Assembly: GCA_963575745.1 (NCBI GenBank)
Contig: CAUYUJ010020671.1
Location: 37,501-101,500, forward strand
From: Prorocentrum cordatum
Lineage: Eukaryota > Sar > Dinophyceae > Prorocentrales > Prorocentraceae
DNA length: 64,000 nt
Reading direction: 5' to 3'
Under the pieces are notes generated by a model. That model saw only the letters and a list, made by a program, of their open reading frames with translations. It was not told where the DNA came from and ran no database searches. The translations under genes were made by a program, and so were the position numbers. Shown one piece after another: positions 43,191 through 49,669 of this stretch (position 1 is the first letter of the stretch; every line of letters starts with the position of its first letter).

Positions 43191-43693
43191 TATAAGACAC
43201 CCGGGCCCCCAGCCGCCGCGCCCGAAGCGCCATCGCGGCCCTGGCGACGGCGTTCCAGAGGCGGCGGCGGCGATGCTGGAGGCGCATCGCACTCGTCGTC
43301 GTCGCCCTCCTCCCCCCCCTCCTCCTCCTCCTCCCCCCATCCTCGTCCTCCTCCGCCCCCTCCTCCTTCCCCCCGCGCCCCTCCGAAGTGGCCGCGCGCC
43401 GACCCCGCCCCCCACGTCGTCGGACGGCACGACCGACGACGACTAGGAGGGGTGGGGACCCCTTCTCCTCAGATCGTTCCTCATGCTCCTCCTCGCCCAT
43501 CCTCGCCCCCCGCTCCTCCTCAACCTCCCCATCCTCCTCACCGTCCTCGCCATACATGCCCCACCCCCCACCCTCCCCTCTCATCCCCATCCTCGCCATC
43601 CCTCTCATCCTCCTCCTCCCCCGTCCTCCTCACCCATCCTCCCCCCCCTCATCACCTAGCTAATCTCCTCCTCGCCCACCTCCCGCGATCCCG
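43191..43693. repeat. GC-rich segment and CCT-rich tract
   Basis: 43199-43300 is unique (CGCGCCCGAAGCGCCATCGC, GGCGACGGCGTTCCAGAGGC) and may include an exon, but no frame is convincing. 43300-43390 and 43470-43690 are CCT-rich and end in CCCGCGATCCCGCAG, a good match to a polypyrimidine tract with a CAG acceptor. Confidence 0.5.
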
Positions 43694-43831
43694 CAGGCGG
43701 ACGCTGCGGATGCTGCGGCGGCGGCAGAGGCGAACGACAAGCGCAAGGCGGGCGTCGGCGTCGTCATCGTTGTCGTCGTGATCGTCGAGTTCGGTTTCCC
43801 CAGACAGTGCTTGCACTTAGGACTTCGATGA
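43694..43831 (+). CDS. Possible terminal exon with a hydrophobic segment (tentative)
   Basis: After the CCT-rich tract and CCCGCAG, the frame reads ADAADAAAAAEANDKRKAGV, then GVVIVVVVIVEFGFP, and ends at TGA about 140 bp in. The Ala-rich stretch followed by a ~15-residue Val/Ile run could be a membrane segment, but GTC triplets of the kind common in this window would give the same thing. Upstream exons are not identified and no homolog is recognised. Confidence 0.15.
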   Translation, partial: QADAADAAAAAEANDKRKAGVGVVIVVVVIVEFGFPRQCLHLGLR

Positions 43832-43930
43832 GCACCTCCCAGGCGCTCAAGCCTTCACACCCCAAACAGTGCTTGCACTTAGGTTTGGTGAGGTCTCTGA
43901 CCCCAGACGGTGCTTGCACTGAAGGCTGGG
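43796..43930. repeat. Three copies of CCCAGACAGTGCTTGCACT
   Basis: CCCAGACAGTGCTTGCACTT near 43799, CCCAAACAGTGCTTGCACTT near 43861 and CCCAGACGGTGCTTGCACTG near 43902. Each contains the inverted repeat AGTGC-TT-GCACT. Spacing is uneven (about 62 and 41 bp). Function unknown. Confidence 0.75.
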
Positions 43931-44058
43931 TCTCAACCAACTCCTGTGGAGCGGGGGTGCATTGCAGCATCATTCACGCGTTCTCGGTGCACTCTGGTCG
44001 TCTTCCTCCCCCGCCCGCCCCGCGTGATTTCGGGCGTAGTCCGAATGTGTATCTCGCG

Positions 44059-44092
44059 CAGTCCTGTCCAGCCCATGGGCTGGACAGGACTG
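44059..44092. repeat. 34-bp perfect palindrome
   Basis: The 34 bases equal their own reverse complement, centred on GCCCATGGGC with arms CAGTCCTGTCCA and TGGACAGGACTG. The right arm is followed by direct repeats GGACAGGACT and GGACTGG. It lies ~390 bp upstream of the 44481 gene. It could extrude as a cruciform or form a hairpin in RNA. Confidence 0.9.
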
Positions 44093-44386
44093 GACAGGAC
44101 TGGACTGGCTGGTCGCGCAGGTTACGCGCCAGTTTCGTCCTCGGCGGCCGAGGGATGCAACCTATGGCACGACCCTCCTATTATCAGCTGCCGAGGGCGC
44201 ATGGCGCAACCAATCGGACGGGGAGGAGTACGAGGGCGATGAGGGCGAGGCCTAAGACGAACGGCGACGACGACTACGACGACGTCGACAACGACAACGG
44301 CGAAACCGAGCACGCCGACGGGGCCTAGAGCGGGGCCACGGCCGATTTATGCTCGTCGTTTGGACTGGCCGAAGCGGCGAGGTTCT

Positions 44387-44408
44387 TCAGTAGCCATTTA
44401 GGCCCCAG
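44387..44408 (+). other. Decayed DinoSL relic upstream of the 44481 gene
   Basis: Eighteen of 22 positions match the dinoflagellate spliced leader: TCAGTAGCCATTTAGGCC followed by CCAG. The differences from the leader are at positions 3, 14, 18 and 20. It sits 72 bp before the ATG on the same strand, where a retro-copied trans-spliced mRNA would carry its leader. A chance match is possible but the placement makes a relic likely. Confidence 0.6.
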
Positions 44409-44480
44409 CCAAGTGGTTCGGATCTGGCGAGGGCGGGCGCGGACAGCGCCGTCGGAGGCGCAGGCGCGGCGAGTGCGCCG

Positions 44481-45932
44481 ATGGCCAAGGACGTGGACGT
44501 CAAGAAGGGCGTCGCGGCCCTGAAGCCGTACGCGACGACGCCGACGTTCCTGAAGTACAGCAACAAGATCAGGAGGGCCCCGACCTGCCAGGCCGCGATC
44601 GTGAAGCTCGCGCCGCTGTTCAAGAAGCTCATCAAGGTGGCGCCGAACCTGGGCATCACGAAGAGCACCATGGAAGAGATCTTGATGGTGCTGTCGTCGG
44701 AGGAGCACAACGGCTTCGAGTTTCGAAGCAAGCGCGAGAGGAAAGAGTGGGCGCACGAGATGGGCAGGCGAATGCGCGGCATCTGCCGCCGCGTCCAGCA
44801 GTACCGCGTCAAGCGCGACGTGGCTCCAGATTGGTTCAGGCAGCTAGGCTTCGATCCCATCGACGGCGGCTTCGAAGAAGGCGACGACGGGGAGGAGGAG
44901 GTAGAGGAGGAGAACGACAGCCAGTTCGAGCCCGACGGCGAAGTCGACGCTTCAGGCGATGACGGCGAGCCGCTCATCAGCAAGAAGCCAGCGGTGACCG
45001 ACAGCCAGTCCACAGACGTGGGCATGAGGCGGCCTGCAGCCGCGTCAGACGCGCACGTGGGGTACGACTATTTCTGGGACAACGAGAACGTGATCGGCTG
45101 CAGGCGGCCGAAGGGCGCGAAGCAGACCGACCACCCAGAGATGGCGGTGCGGGTGGGCTGGAAGCATGGCGCCGATGATAGCGACAATGTGGGCTGCAGT
45201 TTCAAGGACGGCACAGAGGTTGTCTTCCCTCAGATGACGGTGGCTAACTACAAGAAGATCAAGGGCGACGTCGACGGGAGTGGAGGCGGGGCTGCAGCCC
45301 CGAAAAAGCAGCCTGCCAAGGCCAAGTCTGCGGGTATTCCTCGCATCGATGCCGAACTCTTCAGCGGCACGAGCACCTTGGGTGAGGACGTCAAGGTGCA
45401 GATGCGGTGGGACCAACCGAGTGGGAAACCCAAGGTGCGCCTCTGCTGCATCAGGGTGTCTGACAGCCCCCAGCTCCTCCAGATGAACATCGAGAACTTC
45501 CATCACCATCCAGGTGGCGAGCTCGAGTGGGAGAGGAAGTGCATCTTGTGGTGCAACGCAGTGGCCAAGAAGTACTGCGACGGCGAGCTGACGCAGGCGG
45601 GGGCCAAGCAGATGAAGGTCGACTACATGGCGAAGCGTGGGGACACGGGCAGCGCTGGCGAGATGAAGAAGCCGATGATGAAGGCCGCGGGCGTGAAGAA
45701 GAAGCCGATGATGCACGGCGCCCCAGCACCCCAGCCCGCTGCGCCGCCCGTGGCCAAGGCCGAGTCCATGCTGGCGACCCCCAAGAGGCGGCCCGCGGGC
45801 ACGGTGGCATCTCCCGAACCTTGCGCTGCGCAGGCAGATGCCGCAGCTGGCGCGGCTGCGCCGTCGAATGCCCCGAGCCCGCCTGCCAAGAAGGGCAGGA
45901 TCCTCCCGCCGCCGCCATCGGATTCGGAGTAG
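44481..45932 (+). CDS. Hypothetical 483-aa protein, intronless, probable retrogene
   Basis: No family is recognised. ATG at 44481 opens a continuous frame to TAG. Codon choice is strongly G/C-ending, unlike the repeat frames around it. Residues 1-125 look like a helical, basic globular region (KLAPLFKKLIKVAPNLGITK; RSKRERKEWAHEMGRRMRGI). About 130-165 is acidic (Asp/Glu-rich). A second globular region has YDYFWDNENVIGCRRPKG and, later, CIRVSDSPQLLQMNIENFHH and LWCNAVAKKYCDGE. The last ~110 residues are Ala/Pro/Lys-rich and end PPPPSDSE. The absence of introns and the SL relic 72 bp upstream suggest a gene copied from mRNA. It heads a three-gene plus-strand cluster between two copies of a composite repeat block. 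A nucleic acid-binding role is possible from composition only. Confidence 0.75.
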   Translation: MAKDVDVKKGVAALKPYATTPTFLKYSNKIRRAPTCQAAIVKLAPLFKKLIKVAPNLGITKSTMEEILMVLSSEEHNGFEFRSKRERKEWAHEMGRRMRGICRRVQQYRVKRDVAPDWFRQLGFDPIDGGFEEGDDGEEEVEEENDSQFEPDGEVDASGDDGEPLISKKPAVTDSQSTDVGMRRPAAASDAHVGYDYFWDNENVIGCRRPKGAKQTDHPEMAVRVGWKHGADDSDNVGCSFKDGTEVVFPQMTVANYKKIKGDVDGSGGGAAAPKKQPAKAKSAGIPRIDAELFSGTSTLGEDVKVQMRWDQPSGKPKVRLCCIRVSDSPQLLQMNIENFHHHPGGELEWERKCILWCNAVAKKYCDGELTQAGAKQMKVDYMAKRGDTGSAGEMKKPMMKAAGVKKKPMMHGAPAPQPAAPPVAKAESMLATPKRRPAGTVASPEPCAAQADAAAGAAAPSNAPSPPAKKGRILPPPPSDSE

Positions 45933-46179
45933 CCCCCGAGACGAGGTAGTCATATCACCGCCGTCGCCACTCATCCTGGTCGCGAGTGGGTAGGCCCAAG
46001 AGGGCCTCAGAAGGCCAGCGTTTGTTGTTCGAGTAGGGCACAAATAATGTTTGTAACTAACGCGCGATGTTTGTCAGACAACGGTATGGGGGGACAAACG
46101 ACAAAACCTAGATATGCATGTATATGCACATAGGCTGTCACGCACATCAAATAGTCGACAACCCGATGAGCACCGCACG
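45933..46179. other. Intergenic segment after the 483-aa gene
   Basis: No gene or strong repeat. TTTGTTGTTCGAGTAGGGCA and ACCTAGATATGCATGTATAT are ordinary AT-richer sequence. No polyadenylation-like A-run is evident after the stop, so the 3' end of the putative retrocopy is not visible. Confidence 0.4.
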
Positions 46180-46223
46180 GGCTGGAACATAGTTTCGCGT
46201 TAAGGCGAAACTCTGTTCCAGCC
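46180..46223. repeat. 44-bp stem-loop, 19-bp arms
   Basis: Arms GGCTGGAACATAGTTTCGC and GCGAAACTCTGTTCCAGCC pair at 18 of 19 positions around a GTTAAG loop. It lies between the 483-aa gene and the next gene. It could be a transcript-end structure or a small foldback element; sequence alone does not decide. Confidence 0.85.
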
Positions 46224-46502
46224 ACTCGGGTCTGGAAAGTATTGTTTCCTGCACGTAGGTTGCAGCCCGCCGTAGGGTGCACACTATCTAGAACTGTTTG
46301 TGGGTCCGCGCTGGGGGTTCACATTGCGTTGGGGTCCGCACTGTTTGGGGTCGACGACGGCGACTCGCCGCCCGTGGGCGGAGCTCTGCGGCGACGGCGC
46401 GTCGGCCCCGAGCGAGGGCGGCGGCGCGGGCGCCGCCGCGGCGGCCGAGACGAAGAAGATGGAGCCCGAAGCGCCCGAGCCCACAGAGGCTTCTGGCTTC
46501 CG

Positions 46503-46506
46503 AAAC

Positions 46507-46560
<54 letters not shown>

Positions 46561-46740
46561 AGAGAGAGAGAGATAGAGAGAGAGATAGACACACAAGTGG
46601 TCGTCCGATGGTCATCCGATGGTCATCGGACGGCCATCGGACGGTCATCCGATGGTCATCCGATGGTCATCGGACGGCCATCGGACGGCCATCCGATGGT
46701 CATCGGGTTGTCATCGGAGGGTCATCGGATGCCCCTCTCC
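46503..46740. repeat. (GA)n array and 11-bp minisatellite, locus 2
   Basis: 46508-46592 is (GA)n. 46603-46735 is GGTCATC(C/G)GA(T/C) with G/A variants, about 12 units. A long plus frame passes through both, so part of the N-terminus of the following gene as an open frame is artefactual. Confidence 0.9.
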
Positions 46741-48422
46741 AGGAGTGGTCGGTCTCCCCGCCGCTGTCTCCCCGCATTGGCCCGCCCGATATCGACTGGG
46801 GCGACGTCGACACACCGTCAGCCACGTTCGGCCTCCCGAGCCCCTGGGGATCGGCTGGCGAGGCCGAACCCGCCGAGGTCGACATGCATCCCGACCCGAC
46901 AGCGGGGGGCGCGATGAGGGTCGAGGCGCCGATCGACGAGGACGCGATGAGCGTCGAAGTGCCGACCGACGAGGAGTCGACCGACGAGGATTCGACGTTT
47001 CCTAAACATGTGGGGGGGTGGTACCCCCGTCGCTCCCAACCTCCTCCTCAACCCCCCATCATCCGCATTCTCCTCATTCTCCCCCTCCTCCTCCTCCCCT
47101 TCGTCCTCCTCCTCATCCTCCCCACCCCCCACCAGCCCTTTTGGGCAGCCAGCCAGGCTGACAGGGTGCCCGTGCCAGTGGCCATCACTTGCACCGACGC
47201 GGTGGACTCCGAGGCCTTCCTGATGAACGCGTTCCTGCAACAGTCGCTGCTGGCTCCCGAGGGCAGCCGCGGCCACTTCGAGAGCGACGGCGAGGACGAC
47301 GAGCAGGAGCTGACAGATGAGCAGAAGGAGGCCAGGGCCAAGCTGGAGAGGTCCAGGGATTTGGTCCTGGAGGCGTGTGCCAACGAGGGCTTCGAGGTGC
47401 CCGCAGGATCGGCCATCGGGAAGCGGTTCAAGACTTGGTTGAAGAACAACCAGGACGAGTTCGAGAAATACGAAGCGATGAGCAACGACAAGAAGACCAC
47501 GTGGCGGGAGAATTGGGCCAAGGAGCAGTTCGATTCGTACATGCAGAAGCGGAAGCACACCACCGAGAAGGCCCAGACCTCGTGGGCGCGCGCCAAGTGG
47601 ATGAACATGGACCAGCTGATCCAGCAGCAGGGCGGCGGGGCCTTCCCGAACAAGAGGGTTATCGAGGGCGCGGTCAACATCGCGCAGGACTGCATCAAGA
47701 AGGGGCGCAAGTGGGTCCGCATCAGCAAGCGCAGCAAGAGGATCGAGTTCAAGCACATCGAAGACGGCGAGGACACAATCAACACGGAGAAGTGGTCTCG
47801 GTCGGAGCGGGAGTGCAACAACGCTGAGCAGGGGGGGGGCACAGAGCCCTCGGCAGCGGCGCAGGCCCAGCCTGGGCAGTCGAGTGCAGCGCTGCCTGCG
47901 CAGCACGTGCAGCAGCAGCAGCAGCAGCAGCAGCAGCACCAGCAGCAGCACCAGCAGCCAGGGCAGGCGGGCACGGCTGCAGCTGTGGCCAAGCCCGCGG
48001 CCAAGCCCGCGGCCAAGCCCACGGCCAAGGGCAAGGCCAAGGCGAAGGCCAAGGGCAAAGCGAAGCAGAAGGCGAAGGCACCTGCCAAGATGCTGACTGA
48101 CTTGGTGGGCAAGTACAGCGTCGCGATGACCCAGACCAACTCTCTCATGGCGAAGATCCAGCAGCAGGACAGCCCAATGAAGAAGTGGGCGGACACCCCG
48201 AAGTTCCAGGGCAGGCTGCAGGGGGCGCTGAACTACGTGCAGCAGCTGCTCGACGAGAACAAGGGCCTGAAGTTGGCGCTGACGCTCGGCGACATGACGC
48301 AGGTGAACCCCGACGATAGGCACACGATGTCCGAGATGGAGAAGCTGCAGGAGGCCCTCGGGAAGCTGGACGAGATCCGCGCGAAGATCAACAGCATCGC
48401 CGAGGACAGCGACAGTGACTAG
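46740..48422 (+). CDS. Hypothetical acidic/coiled-coil protein with polyQ and Lys-Ala tail
   Basis: The frame is open well upstream, but codons before ~46740 are repeats. 46740-47000 looks coding (PPDIDWGDVDTPSATFGLPS; first good ATG at 46884). 47015-47130 translates to Pro/Leu runs from a CCT-rich tract ending CACCCCCCACCAG and is better read as an intron end. From ~47131 coding is convincing: an acidic segment (SDGEDDEQELTDEQKEARAK), a helical basic region (KRFKTWLKNNQDEFEKYEAM; WRENWAKEQFDSYMQKRKHT), an ISKRSKRIEFKHIEDGE block, a Gln run from CAG/CAC codons (~47910-47960), AKPAAKPTAKGKAKAKAKGK, then a helical C-terminus ending EDSDSD. No family is recognised. The Lys/Ala tail recalls linker-histone or other DNA-binding tails, by composition only. 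If the intron is not real, the start is 46884; if translation starts in the last exon, Met at 47222. Confidence 0.65.
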   Translation, partial: QEWSVSPPLSPRIGPPDIDWGDVDTPSATFGLPSPWGSAGEAEPAEVDMHPDPTAGGAMRVEAPIDEDAMSVEVPTDEESTDEDSTFPKHVGGWYPRRSQPPPQPPIIRILLILPLLLLPFVLLLILPTPHQPFWAASQADRVPVPVAITCTDAVDSEAFLMNAFLQQSLLAPEGSRGHFESDGEDDEQELTDEQKEARAKLERSRDLVLEACANEGFEVPAGSAIGKRFKTWLKNNQDEFEKYEAMSNDKKTTWRENWAKEQFDSYMQKRKHTTEKAQTSWARAKWMNMDQLIQQQGGGAFPNKRVIEGAVNIAQDCIKKGRKWVRISKRSKRIEFKHIEDGEDTINTEKWSRSERECNNAEQGGGTEPSAAAQAQPGQSSAALPAQHVQQQQQQQQQHQQQHQQPGQAGTAAAVAKPAAKPAAKPTAKGKAKAKAKGKAKQKAKAPAKMLTDLVGKYSVAMTQTNSLMAKIQQQDSPMKKWADTPKFQGRLQGALNYVQQLLDENKGLKLALTLGDMTQVNPDDRHTMSEMEKLQEALGKLDEIRAKINSIAEDSDSD

Positions 48423-48882
48423 GCCGTGCAAGGAGGCCGCACTCACCACTTTCAGGGCGCCAGCTGGCCACGTAGCTAGCAGGCGGGTGGCCCAGGATGC
48501 ATGGGCCAGCGACTCGCGTGTGTTCGAGGGACCACGTGGGGACGGGGTCACACGAGAGTCGGCCCGTGCATGCGTTGGGGAGTGGCCCCCGCTCGAGCGC
48601 CAACCTCAGAGACGGGGCGCCGTAGCGCTCCGTGCCCGTTTGGTGGCACAACAGCAGGCGGAAAACGCACCTCCGTGTCCTCCTTCTTCCTCCTCGGGAC
48701 CCTCTGGAATCGATGTTCATTCCCGTGATTTGCTGTTTCCGATCCTGGCCCGCGTCTGGGGAACGAAATGTGTGCGAGCAAGCGGCGAGAAACATGCCGC
48801 AGTGCTAGGAAACCACAAAAAAAACGGCGTCACAACCAACCACAAACGCAAACTCGCTGCTCAATCGCGTGATCTGCTCGGG
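48423..48882. other. Intergenic, open frames without recognisable domains
   Basis: Several overlapping frames on both strands run 60-130 codons with no recognisable motif. Composition is less GC-extreme than the genes. ACCACAAAAAAAACGGCGTC and the following ACAACCAACCACAAACGCAA are the only A-rich stretch. I see nothing else to annotate. Confidence 0.35.
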
Positions 48883-49195
48883 GTCACTCGACGGTCATCC
48901 GATGGTCATCCGACGGTCATCCGATGGTCATCCGATGGTCATCCGACGGTCATCCGACGGTCATCCGACGGTCATCCGACGGTCATCCGACGGTCATCCG
49001 ACGGTCATCGGTGGGCATCCCGACGCTCCCGCTCGAGACATCCTCCAATCCCCGGAATAAGCTGGCGTGGTCATCCGGTGGTCATCCGATGGTCATCCGA
49101 TGGTCATCCGACGGTCATCCGATGGTCATCCGATGGTCATCCGACGGTCATCCGATGGTCATCCGATGGTCATCCGATGGTCATCGATGGTCACC
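48883..49195. repeat. 11-bp minisatellite GGTCATCCGAT, locus 3
   Basis: Two blocks (48886-49012 and 49068-49192) separated by GGCATCCCGACGCTCCCGCT and neighbouring unique sequence. Units alternate GGTCATCCGATG and GGTCATCCGACG. This is the longest and most regular of the four loci. Confidence 0.95.
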
Positions 49196-49629
49196 CCTAA
49201 ATGCACGTGTAAGTGTGCTAATCGGTGCGCGGGGGCCACATCCCCCCTTCGTGCGGGCCCAGGCTGAGGGGCGCCGCCGAGGTTTGGCCAGGTCCAGAGC
49301 GGGCCTAGTTCTACTCGGGGCGGCCCAGGGGGGGGGGCAGGGCGCTGAGGTCGAGTAGGAAAAGGCGAGGATGAGGAGGGGAGGGGGGGCAATGAGGAGG
49401 AAGAGGAGCAGGAGATGGAGGATGAGGAGGCCGAGGAACCACGCTATCTAGACTCGCCTCCCACATCGCCCCGCTCTCCCCCCTCTGATTTAATCAGGAC
49501 TCGAGTTGACGGAGCTTGTTCGTCGCCACGGTCGCTCTCGGCTTGAAATGTTCATGGGTTAACTGGGGGGAGGGGTCTGCGAAGTGGCCCGCGGCGCCCT
49601 CCCCAACGGCGTCGTCGCCATCGTCGCCG
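49196..49629. other. Upstream region of the 682-aa gene
   Basis: Poly-G/GGA stretches at 49330-49440, then CTATCTAGACTCGCCTCCCA, a CCCCGCTCTCCCCCCTCTGA pyrimidine stretch and TGATTTAATCA. No gene is recognised. Any promoter must lie here or upstream but nothing diagnostic is visible. Confidence 0.35.
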
Positions 49630-49650
49630 TTGTAGCTGCTTTGGCCCGAG
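49630..49650 (+). other. Strongly decayed DinoSL relic 19 bp before the 682-aa gene
   Basis: TTGTAGCTGCTTTGGCCC followed by GAG matches the 21-nt leader at 14 positions, and all seven differences are transitions (C to T, A to G, T to C). Random similarity would not be expected to favour transitions so strongly. The segment ends 19 bp upstream of the ATG on the coding strand, the expected place for a leader. Confidence 0.45.
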
Positions 49651-49669
49651 GGCGTTTCATTTTCCTGGG

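Noticed and set aside
46242-46739. N-terminal extension of the polyQ gene
   Set aside because: The frame begins with a TTG and crosses a (GA)n array and the 11-bp minisatellite, which are open in all frames; coding signal starts only at about 46740.
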